Assembly (NCBI GenBank): GCA_949318235.1
Contig: OX439131.1
Coordinates: forward strand, 12,947,700-13,011,699
Source: Ecdyonurus torrentis
Lineage: Eukaryota > Arthropoda > Insecta > Ephemeroptera > Heptageniidae
Direction of reading: 5' to 3'
Length of the DNA stretch: 64,000 nucleotides
The notes under the pieces were generated by a model. It did no database searches. It was not told where the DNA came from and saw nothing but the letters and a program-made list of their open reading frames with translations. Position 1 is the first letter of the stretch, and each line of letters opens with the position of its first letter. Position numbers and translations under genes: made by a program. Shown here one piece after another: positions 51,801 to 63,862 of the stretch.

Positions 51801-54032
51801 AAGACGGTGTTTGCTTTCTTCATGTTAAATGCTATGTTTGTCATGAAACTGTTTCTCTTTCAATTTTACAAAGATATACTTTACTTTAACTGGCCACTCG
51901 GAGTAAGGAACCTGTTTGCAACAAGAGAAGCTCCCAATAATAAGCTTGAGGTAACAATGAATTAATTATAAACATAGTGAATATTACAGTCATAAATAAA
52001 TCAATATAACTATATATTTTTATTACAGATTACACTGACTAAAGAATATTTGAAACTTGAACCAATAGGAATCTTATTCTTGCTTTACTTTGCACTGTTA
52101 TTTGTTATCCAGTTCATAGCAATGTTAGTACATCGTTTCTTAACGTTTTCACATATAATTGCAACTACTGAGATCAACTGCTTATGCACAAAAAATGTAA
52201 GTAAAAAATCAGTGGACAGCAAACAGGAACTGTTTTTTTAATTTAAGTATGAGATTTAAAAAATTTGTCTAAACAATTAAAATTGGATTATTTATTACAA
52301 ACAAAAAATTTATTGTGTAGAAAATACGAATTTAAAAATCTTATCCAATTCAAAATAAATATAGTACATGACATTAGTTAGGTTATAATGGATATCATTT
52401 AGGCAATACAGATTTTAATTATGCATGATCAATGATCATGATATATTGTACATAAATTATTATATATATTTTTTTTTGCAGCCGAAAGGTTCTAGTGATG
52501 AGAACTTCAACAAACATGCAGTTGATTTTGCACGTGATTTACAACGTCTGCGCTCAGAAGATGGTAACGATGATACATCTCAAAGTTCCAATAGACGAGG
52601 ATCCAAACAACGCTTCACAATTGTAGACCTCGAGAAAAGCAAACAAAAACCCATACAAAAACCTTCATTAGTTGCAGCTTTTGAACGCAATTATTTATCT
52701 GAATCCGCTCAAGGTGAATTAGGAGTAATAAATCTTAAATTTAATCACATATATTTGTATTAAAATTTTGCTACTTTCTTAATTTCAAATCGTGATAGTT
52801 TCGAAGTCTCCAAGACTAGTAAACTCAAATAAAAAAAAACTAAAATTTAAAAATTATAGTACATGGTATAAAAAATACAGAACACTGGAGACTTGAAAAT
52901 TTGAAATTAAAAACAAAATAAAAATTGTTTGCATATTGCTTTCTCGATAAGCACTAAAAAAAATTCTCTACTTTGGATTTTGTCAAGTAAAAGAAAGCAA
53001 CATATTTTTGATTTTGATTTTTTTTTTTTTTTTGTAATGTGTTTCAGACACAGTACCAAAAGCTTTACGACGACTAACTACTCGACGAGACACACTTCAA
53101 GCCCTTGCAGATCGTCGTACTTCAGTATTAGAACGTCGTAAATCTGTACGCAGATCAATGAGCAAAGCTAGTGTTGCCGTGGGTTCAACTACACCTAACA
53201 GTCATGACAGCACACCAGCACAGCGTCGTCGTTCTGTGTCTCAAAATGTTCACGTTGAAATCACAGATAGAAAAAACGACTTACTGCCAGAAAATATTCG
53301 AAATAACCAAATGTCTGTAACTTTCGAAGACGACAATTTACGCCCAACAATTCCAATAAAATATCGAAACCGAACTGCTTCACAAGGAGAACGTGGTAAC
53401 AATTCAAATACAAAAATATTGAAGTCTCTTCCTCAGTAGGATTCTGCAAAGACTATAGTAATTTTAAATAATTTTACTAAAAAAAATAATGGGTTTTATT
53501 CAGATGGCTTGTACCTCAAAATCTTAAAAGAAAGATTCCAATCTTTATGATACCATTTGAAAGTTAATAGTAACAGTTATCTATGATAAAGTTTTCCCAC
53601 CCGTAACCATATAAGATAGGAGAGAAAAAAATTACTGAAATTAATACGCCCTTAACTTATATGAATAATCTTCCTCGTATTTCTGTTTACATGCGATTAA
53701 AGTGCAAAGTTGCGAAACATATATGCCTCATCAAGAGAGATTTTTCGTTATTACTTATTTCAAAATATTTTGACAATAACGGTGAGACGCCTAAATACAG
53801 TTTTATATTAACAAATTTTTGTTTAACATTATCAAGTAAGTTATTTATTTATAGTCGTATGTTCCTAACGGATTGCAAATAACTTTTGCTAAAAATAAAA
53901 TAATAATGAAAGATTACATCATATGTCTGATAATCAACATTAGATAATATTTTAATCTCTGTTCAGATACTAATCCCTACTTGTGAAAATAATAATTATG
54001 GAGTCATTTAAAAATTCCCAAAATGTATAATG

Positions 54033-54041
54033 ATATATATA

Positions 54042-54130
<89 letters not shown>
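54033..54130. repeat. (TA)n microsatellite
   Basis: Long TA run with a few interruptions, between CHS-B and SPH1. Confidence 0.9.
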
Positions 54131-54131
<1 letters not shown>

Positions 54132-54985
54132 TGTATATATAACCACTGATAAACTATTAACTATAATAATTATAAAGTTACTATCCTTTTCTTTCAAATA
54201 CACCTTCCTCGTATACTTTTTCATATATATATAAATATATACACTTCTACACTTACTAATAATTTAAATATTAGAATATTTAAATACTTGACCATATATT
54301 TAATAAATATTGAATATATTTAATAATATCACAAATTTCACAGCATTAACAGCTATACAAAAATTTTATAACGATATAATAAAAATAAATGAAAAATCAT
54401 AGTAGTGTATAATAATATTCCAATTGTTGTTTTTTTCTTATAAATTTTTACTGTATTGTAACTAAGCATATAGATATCTAAAGTATGCTCAATTTATATT
54501 TGTTATTAACGCTTTTTTATATCAAGTGTGAGGCAAAATAATTTTATTAACATTCATAAATTTGTATTTAAAGAAAAATTAAATGGAGTAACAAAATTTT
54601 CAAAGCAAATATTATTATGCACAGGATGACCTTTGAACATTTAGACCCACACAGATAAATGTTTTTAAAAAAAGTGATAAGAACGTTTTTCACCGAGCTT
54701 TCTCATCTTCTACTAATGCTAGGCAATTTAATCAAAAATTAATCATAACCACCAATGAAAATAATGAATTTAATGAATTAATGCGTTTTCAGGAGAGAAA
54801 ACAATTAAAAAAATATTTAGCTGATATATATAACTATTTATTTTCATTTAAAATAAAGAACATTATAATTTTTTATTTATAGACAAATATGTTTTTCTTA
54901 ACAAAACATGCACCAGCAGAATTAAAAGCAGGCTTGAAAAGTTTAAAATTAAAAAGTTTGTTTGCAGATTGTTTGATATACATAT

Positions 54986-54991
54986 TTTATT
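54986..54991 (-). promoter_or_regulatory. Poly(A) signal of SPH1, three bases after the stop
   Basis: The minus strand reads TAA-CAT-AATAAA, so the 3' UTR is very short. The SPH relic at 36.3 kb keeps the same arrangement. Confidence 0.5.
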
Positions 54992-54994
54992 ATG

Positions 54995-57198
54995 TTAAAA
55001 TTTGAATTTGTCCAGCATTGGATTGAAGTTAGCCAGCATGGTATCGAGCCATGCAATGTTCTTGGCCATAGAAGAGAAAACATTAGGAAGAGTACGTCGC
55101 CAGGATGCAACTCCGACGTGAACCCAGTGATCCTCCTCGTCACGTACAGGACACAACAAAGCTCCACCACCATCTCCCTGTAGCAAATGGAAATATGACA
55201 TTATTTTTATTTTTATAAGGGGGTGGGGGGGGGGGGAATCAGCAAACAAGTTTTATTTTTTATTATAATATTTCATTTAAATAAATTATTTTTATATATT
55301 ATTATGCTTAAATTTTAAAATTAGTATAATTTTGGTACTTAATTATTAAAAAGCTTATTATTTTTGTAACAAAAGAATATTATAATCACTTTAAAAAAAA
55401 ATATATATATTTTATATTGAAAATATTTCCAGTTTTCCAAAAAGAACTATAATAAAAAAAAGCATGCACATTATTGAGACTTACCTGAGATGTCTTATGA
55501 TATGGTACTTCACCCAGTGCACATAAGAAACTGTTGTGTAAATGGTAGAACGGACCCATACCACTACGTAATTGGAGTGATATTTCACATGCTCGTCGCT
55601 GCATCACTACCATTCTTTTCACTTTTAATCCTGAAAGATTAATCATTAATACATTAAAAATAATAATAAAAATAAAAATGGGACTGTAAAATTAGTAAAT
55701 ATTTAATAACTCAAATTGAATGCTATTAAATAAAAATGTTAAGATTACCACCAAATCGTCGAGCAGCTGCAAATTTACAAGTTACTCCTTCAATTTTGTC
55801 GTCAAGTTCCGGAAAACATGCCACACCTACTTGTAAGTGATTTTCAAGTACCAGAAGTGCTATATCATTGTGTAACAAACTTATCCGAAATTGAGGGTGT
55901 ATCAGAATTTTGGTCACACGGTGATCATTGCCTTGAACTTGAATTTTTATCTCACTTGGTCGTACTCTATAATAGATCGAGGAATACTGATTGATTACTT
56001 ATCTGTTTGTCCATTCGTTCATTCATTCATTCATTCATTCATTCATTCATTCATTCATTCATTCATTCATTCATTCATTCATTCATTCATTCATTCATTC
56101 ATTCATTCATTCATTCATTCATTCATTCATTCATTCATTCATTCATTCATTCATTCATTCATTCATTCATTCATTCATTCATTCATTCATTCATTCATTC
56201 ATTCATTCATTCATTCATTCATTCATTCATTCATTCATTCATTCATTCATTCATTCATTCATTCATTCATTCAATATTAACTTATTTACCTGTGCACAAT
56301 ATGTGCAACTGTTACTACAATTCCAGGATGAATGAACACTGCAGTTCCCAGGTAATTTCCAGCTCTTAATACACCTGCCACCCACGCAATATCACTTGTG
56401 TTTTCCTTACTAAGTTTTCCACAGCTGAGAGGCAGAGATTCCAAGGACTGTCTAGCGCAGCATACGTCACCTGGAATACTGCAATTAGAATCTGCATACC
56501 TAAAAAGTAAAATTAAATACTATTATTTTCATATTACAAAAAATCAATATAACCTCAAAATTAAGTTATAATTTGTATTGTATACGATTGCAATACACAG
56601 GAAGAATTAAACTGGTTTTTATTTAATGCCATCTCTATAAACAATGAAATTACAAATATATTTTATATGTTTGAACATGCAAACTAGCTAAAATATTATT
56701 ACCACACAGTACAGGGTAAGTATAAAGCTGGTGAAATTTGAAAGGATTATTGTGCTTTAATATTTTTATCAATAAAATATACACTGGAAATTTGTCAAAA
56801 TACACGTGCTCATAAATATTGACATTATCTTTTGAGTTTTATGCATTGCTATACTATCCTCGCTAGTTTTTTTACTATATGTTTTTAAGCGCATATATAT
56901 GTCTAAAAATAAAAGTTATTTTTGTATTGAAGCTTTCAATATGCATAATATATATTTTTTAATTCTTTTCATTATTTACATTTTATAATAATATCCTAAT
57001 AGATCTTTATAGTTTATATGTGTACATATTATGTAATATTGATAATACAATTGAAAATTTAAAAATATAAACTTACGATTGATAAAATGGTGCTTTGCAG
57101 AGAGATTCAACAACACAGCTACAAGAGTTTTCTATTTTTGCTGTTATAACATAGTTCGTAAACAATTGTGATAAAACTATAATCAAAAGACGATGCAT
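54995..57198 (-). CDS. Clip-type serine protease homolog, catalytic Ser to Gly (SPH1)
   Basis: Five exons in phase: 57198-57077, 56499-56290, 55966-55749, 55630-55485, 55177-54995, for 292 aa. A signal peptide (MHRLLIIVLSQLFTNYVITA) precedes a short clip-like module (CSCVVESLC, NC, DVCC). The trypsin-like domain starts without an R-IVGG activation site. His of the triad is kept (VAHIVH), Asp is kept (NDIALL), and the Ser motif is GDGGGALLC. The Cys42-Cys58 pair is missing. Family knowledge: clip SPHs with GDGGG act as non-catalytic cofactors, for example in prophenoloxidase activation. Intron 2 is almost entirely (TTCA)n. It converges on CHS-B. Confidence 0.88.
56011..56273. repeat. (ATTC)n tetranucleotide microsatellite
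   Basis: About 64 units fill most of the 323-nt SPH1 intron 55967-56289, starting 16 nt from the donor. Confidence 0.98.
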
Positions 57199-57806
57199 CT
57201 TGTATTCGTGTTATTTATTTGTATCAAGTTTTATTTTATAGCCTTTCTTCTGGTTACTAAATTTCTTTATACTTGTTATTCAAAAATGTGAAAGTTTAAG
57301 CATATTTAACAGTCAAGCTATTAATAATTGAATAACGATATTTTTGTTGTTGTTGCTTTTTGTATGCGATATAGAGGAAACTGTGTATGATCTAAGGTTA
57401 GATTTGAATGACCTGTATAATATGATTAAATAAAGAGCGTCATTCAGTCGCCTTCATGAAAGGTCAGGTCAAAATTATATTCAACATTTTTTTTTAACAG
57501 GAAAGAAATGCGGGATGGTAAAAGTATAAGTAAATGTTAATATGATATTTGTTTAATTTATATGGATAATTAATATTGAACACAATTACTGAGTATAAAT
57601 TAAAAAAATAATCTACATTCCTTAAATTTTCAGCTTTTAGGCGATTTGATCTATATTGCTTCGTAGAAAGAAAACTATAAATATTACTATATAGCAATGG
57701 GTTCATTTTTTTTTCTTTCAAGAAAATAATTTACACTTTAAAATTTTAAATTATAAAGCAAAATAATAGAGGGTGTCAATAAAAATACTTTGCTAATTTG
57801 CTAATA
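57199..57806. other. Intergenic between SPH1 and SPH2
   Basis: About 0.6 kb of AT-rich DNA that should hold the SPH1 promoter. No motif is called. Confidence 0.4.
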
Positions 57807-59279
57807 TTATTTATGCTTTTGCAAGCCATCGCTGAGTCGTCCGAGAATGTCATCTATCCAATCTCTGTATTTCGCGACGTTGGTAAAGACAGCAGGTGTG
57901 ACGCCACTCTCCTCGCAATCCGCACCCCAGATCCGCACCCCAGGACGCGACCCCAGCTTGTTCGTAGAACTCCCCGTCCTCGCGCCAGCAGAATAGAGGG
58001 CTACCCCCGTCACCCTGGAAATTTAATTTTATGGTCCTTAAGGAGAACTATTGTTTATAAAAATTTTATAACACATTTATAGCTTATAAAGTTATGTTAT
58101 GACACATCATTATAGTTTTCCTAATTTAAACCATCTATAATTAAGTACAAAAAAAATTAGCAATCACTGCAGAGTATTGTACCTTGCATGGTCTTTGCGT
58201 GGGTGTTTCTCCAATAGTACAGAGAAATCCTGAATGTAGATGCAACCACGAGGCAAAATGTCGACTTCTCTTCAAATCTTCCTGGCATTGACGTCGGGGT
58301 AACACATAAAGTTCTGCTTTCTTTAGTTGAGATTGAGCTTCACCTCTTTCTGCAATCAGACATTGAAATAAACACGGTTTAAAATAATAAAATCAAGTTG
58401 TCTTCAAAATATTTGATTTAATATAAATTGTTAATAATATATTTTCATGACAATATATATTATGTTTTAATGCCTTATCTTACCTATCGTTGGATCCTTT
58501 CCCCAGCCTGCAAACACACAACTATTCATGTCAAAATTATAACCTTGCTCAGGCAGACACAAAGTTTTAACTTCATTGCTCAACGTAAGAGGTGAGCTTA
58601 GAATAAGAAGGGCAATATCATTGGTGAGATGCGAGGCACTAAAGAGAGGGTGCTTGATAACGCGTATAACTCCTCTCGTCTCGGAAAACTGCTCTGCAGA
58701 ATTAGGGTTCAAGTCATATGCACCCACACGTACTTCTAGTTTATCCACGTCAACCCTGGATACATTTTGACGAAAAAAATAATAATTAAATTCAAATTAT
58801 TTTAGTTAATTTATTAATACATAAACTAAAATTACATGTCAATAACGTGTGCTGCAGTGAGCACTACTCCAGCATGAATCAAGGATCCGGACCCCAGTAA
58901 TTGATGCACCGGCTGAACTGATTTTGTAATCACTGTTGTCCAAGGTACCTCAGAGGGATTGGTGTGTAAGCCAGTGTGAATCCGGGACAACTCTGCAGCC
59001 TGACCGCACTTTACCTTACTAAATTCAACACGAGAACAGCAAGCTTGACTCTTCTCTGAGCAGGGTTCAGAATCACTTCTATAATATATAATACAGTATA
59101 AGGATTAAATTGTATTTCTTATATCCATGAATGAAAACAATGAACACTTACATTTGATAGAAAGGTAGCACGCATAGATTACGATCCGTACATATGCAAT
59201 TTTCCGAATCATCTTCTGCAAACGTTCCGTAAATCAAAGCCATCACCAGCAAAGAAACAATAACTGGCAATCGTGACAT
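57807..59279 (-). pseudogene. Clip-type serine protease homolog with frameshift in last exon (SPH2)
   Basis: Exons: 59279-59152, 59078-58836, 58755-58484, 58349-58183, 58014-57807. Signal peptide MSRLPVIVSLLVMALIYGTFA, then clip-like CICTDRNLC, PC and QACC. Protease-like domain: LTAAHVID (His kept), LTNDIALLIL (Asp kept), FAGWGKDP, FLCTIG, then GDGGSPLFC (Ser to Gly). After VASWGAD, a 13-bp unit (atccgcaccccag on +) at 57918-57930 is repeated exactly at 57931-57943. The last exon is therefore 208 nt, not 195, and shifts frame. The expected C-terminus (VTPAVFTNVAKYRDWIDDIL) lies open in the other frame. Either a young null allele or pseudogene, or an assembly error. Otherwise about 334 aa. Confidence 0.8.
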
Positions 59280-60412
59280 TTTTGTTTCCATCATAACTTT
59301 TGCAACGAAAGATAAATTAGAATGTAAAATCAAAACAATTTATTTACAATTAAAAATATACTTGTAATGTTAACTATTTTATCACACTATTTTTTTAAAA
59401 TTTCATTACATTATGATTATTATACTCATTCAATTAAGGTTTTAATTAAGTTCTAACAGCTAATATGTATGATATATAATATAATGTATATAAACAAGAA
59501 ATGGTAAATCAGAAACAGAACTTTTAAATTAAAAACGTGTATTATGTAAATAAATTTTACGCTTACGTGATGGCAGCGCTTCAACATGCGTCTGATGTTT
59601 ACTGACCCTCGGTCACTCTGAGATTACTGACAACTCAACTGCGAGGCGAGGCCTTTTTTTCCCGCTATATAATAATAATCTCTTTCCAAAATAATTTTTA
59701 TATTTTAAATTTCTGAAGAAGAAAAGAAAAATAAGAAAAAACTAAATAATAATAATAATAAAATAAAAAGTATATTATAAAATAACAAATCTATTTATAG
59801 GTATAATTATATAGAATATAAGTAATTGTTTATTTATTTATTATTGTATTCATACGGAGTAATAGTTCCCTTGCGCAATAACTTTAATTTCATGAAAATT
59901 TAATGGTTTTAAATGGAGATTGCATTATGCATTCAAATTTATTACGTATGGAAAATATTATTGCTTTTTTATGAACAAGACTTACAATTGTTAAGACAAC
60001 AATTGTTAACAATTGTTAATTGTTAAGACTTACAATACTTAAATTCAACAATACTTACTTAAGTATGTTATCTAGGTTGTAAGTATACGTACAAAGTTGT
60101 TTAAACATCATTAAAATTTATTTTCACACTTATTATTTTCATATTTGCATAATGTATTTAAATACAACCAACAATATGATTATCAAGTTAAACAAATAGC
60201 ATGAAATATGTTAAATTATTATTATTTTTTTCAAAGGTGATTGCATTTATTAAAAAAAATTAAACGTAACTATTTTATATTGTGTAACTCTATATTTCAT
60301 TAATTTGTAGTATTAATAATGTGTATAGTAATATAATATTAGTAATGTGTAGTATTAGGCTTCTTATGCATATTCAATTTAACTTTTCACAGCAAATTAT
60401 AATAAATATATA

Positions 60413-60505
<93 letters not shown>

Positions 60506-60601
60506 ATGAGAGAGAGAAAAGAAAAAAAAAAAATATATCAATCAATTTTAGAATGATTATTTACCAACATATTAGAAACAAAGAACATTTAGCTGAACAT
60601 G
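59280..60601. other. Intergenic between SPH2 and SPH3, no gene seen
   Basis: AT-rich, with a (TA)n run at 60419-60499 and a short local duplication around 59985-60055 (acaattgttaa units). Likely includes the SPH2 promoter. Confidence 0.5.
60419..60499. repeat. (TA)n microsatellite
   Basis: About 40 TA units between SPH2 and SPH3. Confidence 0.95.
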
Positions 60602-61443
60602 TTAAAATGCAAAATTAGCCATTTCCGTATGAATTTGTTTCAGAAATTCGTCAATCCAAAGTACATATTTCGCAACATTGGTGAACATTACGGGATTTAC
60701 TGAACTACACTCTGTTGTCCAGGACGCAAGACCAACCAGGGTGAAGTAATTTGTAGGGTTGCCATCCCGTGTGACGTCACATATCAAGGGTGCACCCCCG
60801 CTACCAGCACCATCCTTAACAAAAAGTTTATACAGTACATTAAAATTTTAAGCTTTATTGTCATTCGCTTTTATCAACTTACTGGTCTGCATATTTGTTT
60901 TTCTGGATTTTTTGCAATACCGCACATAAAACTTGAGTGCATTTGAAACCAAGGTGGGAATTCAGAACTTTTACTGAGAATATCTTGACAGTGATTACGA
61001 GGTATGATGTCAAAGATTTTTCCCTCTATCATTGTATCATCTGTGAAAAGATAATTAGTAGACATTGGCAATTAAATAAATAAAAAAAATAAAATAAAAA
61101 ATAAAATAAAAATAAAAGATTGAAATTTATTTAAAATAATAAATAAATAAAATATTACCCGAGTTTTTGTTGCTCCAATCAGAAACAATACAATTGTGCG
61201 CACTGATTATTTCACTTTGTTCAGGTAAGCAAGCGACAGTCAGATTCTCATGGAGTTCAACGTTTCGTTTCAAATAAATAAGTGCGATGTTATTGCTTAA
61301 TAATTTTTTGTAATATTTGTCATGTCTTAAAATTTTTTGTGCTCTAATTTTAATTGCATTTACGTCAAACTCCTTGCCAAGAAATTTTGATTTTATTCGC
61401 AGTCGAATATCAGATTCATTTAGGCTGAAAAATAAAAATAAAA

Positions 61444-61492
<49 letters not shown>

Positions 61493-62724
61493 TGGCGTGC
61501 GGTGCCTATTTTTAGAATTCAAATGATTATAGCGCCGAATTTTATGAATCGATTTTTAAGACATTTTGGAATTTCATAGTCAGAAAGTCAAAATTATGAA
61601 AACTATTTTTTAATTTTTTTTATTTTGAAGTTAAAGGTCCCAAAGGGCACCTTAAACAGAAAAATTGAGGTAATTTTTTACTCTTCTGATCACAAAGGAC
61701 ACTGAAAATTAAGAAATCGAATAAGAACTAAATTTTAGGATAAAAGAGTTTTAAATTAAGCCCAGAATTACAAAATTGGTCCAGTTTTGTTATGTGGGTC
61801 TAATTAGGGACACTTCAAAGTCAAAACATTTTAAAAATGAAACAAAAATTAAAAATTCAGTTAGAAAAACAAAAACTTTAGATTTTGTATTTTTTGGAGT
61901 ACCAATTTCAAAAATCACATTTTGGACTTCCAAAACCTCCTCAATAGGGCCCAAACGGGTCCCATTTTTTTCAAAAAGCAATATATTGAAATTTTAACTA
62001 CAGCAATCGATTTGTAAGGGCCAAAAACATAGGAATCAATACAACTCACACAAAAATCGGAACATCCCTAGTTTTTTTATTTTTATGATTCATTGGGACT
62101 CATACAATATTGCATGAGTCCCAATGGGCCCCAAAAATAAAAAAACTAGGGATGTTCCGATTTTGGTGTGTATTATATTGATTCCTATGTTTTTGGCCCT
62201 TACAAATCGATTGCTGTAGTTAAAATTTCAATATATTGCTTTTTGAAAAAAATGGGACCCGTTTGGGCCCTATTGAGGAGATTTTAGAAGTCCAAAATGT
62301 GATTTTTGAAATTGGTACTCCAAAAAATACAAAATCTAAAGTTTTTGTTTTTCTAACTGAATTTTTAATTTTTGTTTCATTTTTAAAATGTTTTGACTTT
62401 GAAGTGTCCCTAATTAGATCCACATAACAAAACTGGACCAATTTTGTAATTCTGGGCTTAATTTAAAACTCTTTTATCCTAAAATTTAGTTCTTATTCGA
62501 TTTCTTAATTTTCAGTGTCCTTTGTGATCAGAAGAGTAAAAAATTACCTCAATTTTTCTGTTTAAGGGGCCCTTTGGGACCTTTGACTTCAAAATAAAAA
62601 AAATAAAAAAATAGTTTTCATAATTTTGACTTTCTGACTATGAAATTTCAAAATGTCTAAAAAATCGATTCATAAAATTCGGCACTATAATCATTTGAAT
62701 TCTAAAAATAGGCACCGCACGCCA

Positions 62725-62793
<69 letters not shown>

Positions 62794-62954
62794 CTCTAGC
62801 TTCCTAACTACAATAAATAAATTTTAATTAATAATCTCGAACAACAAATGAAATACGCAAACACTATAAAATTCTCATATCATACGCTATAATGTATACA
62901 AATACAATTTTTTTGTTTTACTCGTATTTTTAATATACTGCTCGGCTCACCCCT

Positions 62955-63022
<68 letters not shown>

Positions 63023-63862
63023 TTCACAAATAATTAAAATTTCTTGAACGAATATAGGAGGAAAAATACATAGTTTTAATTAAAACGATTTGATTTTACG
63101 TCACATACTCATCCAAGATATGAGCCGTTGTTACTACAACGCTGGGGTGGATGAGAGCACCAGAGCCAAGCAATGTATCGTCAGATTTCCTTGTGATCAC
63201 CACGTGCCATGGAAATTCCTCCTTTGACTGTGACACCCCGCAAGACTTTGTCAGTGGTGCATTGAGATTGAGACGTAAACAACACACGTCGCCCTCCGTG
63301 GTGCATTCGGACGATACCCTATATACGTATATTATGCATTATGATAAATATAAATAGGATTTCTGATTTATTGCATCGACGATTTTCATTCCATCCACAC
63401 CAAAAAAGTATAAGTTTATTAATTGTACAAAAACAAAATAATAATAAAATTAATATATATTTAAAAAATTACCGTGGAACATGCATATATAACACAGAAC
63501 TTCATTTATAACTTTTGTTTATTTTGTGTAATATAATATGTGCTTCAAATATATTTTACACTCTGTAATGTATCTTTTTATAACTAATATTGCAAAATCT
63601 ATATTTCTTGTGAAATTTATATAATACTAAAAAAATTAACAGTAAGTAAAAACAAATTCAATTATGAAATGTGAAACTTTTTTTTTTAATGTTGAAAATG
63701 TAAAAATGTATTATTTTATTATGCTCTATTTATTTATACTTACTCCTGATAATAAGGAGGTTGGCAGAAAGGACGTGACACACATTCACATTCTCTTTGG
63801 GCATCCTGGGCGAGCACGACCACACTTATTGCCACCACTAAATTCACCAAAACACTCCACAT
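60602..63862 (-). CDS. Clip-type serine protease homolog lacking Asp and Ser of the triad (SPH3)
   Basis: Five exons in phase: 63862-63744, 63318-63109, 61424-61159, 61040-60883, 60814-60602, for 321 aa. A signal peptide from MWSVLVNLVVAISVVVLA leads to a clip-like module (ECECVSRPFC, EC, DVCC). The protease-like domain has FPWHVVI, TTAHIL (His kept), NNIALIYL where NDIAL is expected (Asp to Asn), and GSGGAPLIC where GDSGGPLxC is expected. The position seven before the Cys holds Ser instead of Asp, and the catalytic position is Gly. It ends with PVMFTNVAKYVLWIDEFLKQ. The long intron 61425-63108 contains a 1.24 kb foldback element and two (TA)n runs. Exon phases match SPH1 and SPH2, so the three arose by tandem duplication. 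Confidence 0.85.
61490..62727. mobile_element. 1.24 kb foldback element inserted in (TA)n, hAT-like ends
   Basis: Two arms of about 619 bp are inverted copies meeting at 62108.5 (caatattg centre), with only scattered mismatches. The outer ends read cagtggcgtgcggtgcc and its complement. TA microsatellite abuts both ends (61450-61489, 62728-62790), which is compatible with an 8-bp target duplication but not diagnostic. The long mirrored frames in the arms resemble no transposase. It sits in an SPH3 intron. Confidence 0.85.
62958..63019. repeat. (TA)n microsatellite
   Basis: About 31 TA units in the SPH3 intron. Confidence 0.95.

Larger units (their letters stand above)
39543..53439 (+). pseudogene. 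Second chitin synthase, frameshifted and active-site altered (CHS-B)
   Basis: The same exon plan as CHS-A: 39543-39607, 41086-41357, 42101-42394, 42609-42833, 42894-43093, 43162-43297, 43855-44054, 44121-44309, 44563-44845, 45121-45386, 45696-45909, 46303-46503, 46691-46917, 48247-48392, 48851-49168, 49265-49518, 50050-50192, 51539-51696, 51765-51950, 52029-52196, 52482-52724, 53048-53439. Most exons are open and close to CHS-A. Lesions: (i) EDR of the catalytic core reads ENR (GENRWLSS) and DGDID reads DGDIE, while QRRRW and SWGTRE remain. (ii) Exon 48247-48392 has an 11-bp tandem duplication (48253-48263 and 48264-48274) giving an in-frame TAG at 48283, plus a 33-nt in-frame deletion. (iii) The exon 22 donor lost one G (GGA|gtaata against GGAG|gtatac), so exon 23 is read out of frame and stops at 53075. 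Most likely a young pseudogene. If assembly errors caused (ii) and (iii), an ENR pseudoenzyme remains possible. Confidence 0.85.
53440..54994. other. Intergenic between CHS-B and SPH1
   Basis: AT-rich DNA with a (TA)n run at about 54033-54130. The stretch around 54910-54960 matches flank of the SPH relic at 36255-36330. No coding exon is seen. Confidence 0.5.

Noticed and set aside
53661..53882. 73-aa frame after CHS-B
   Set aside because: Composition typical of AT-rich non-coding DNA. Not conserved after CHS-A.
55991..56335. CRISPR-like regular array
   Set aside because: The period is 4 bp with no spacers. It is a eukaryotic microsatellite.
56007..56369. Long frames encoding repeated Phe-Ile-His-Ser
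   Set aside because: Pure translation of the (ATTC)n microsatellite inside an SPH1 intron. It is open in several frames and is not a gene.
61776..62441. Mirrored ~73-aa frames on both strands
   Set aside because: They are the two arms of the foldback element. They have no known domain, and the mirror symmetry explains the duplication.
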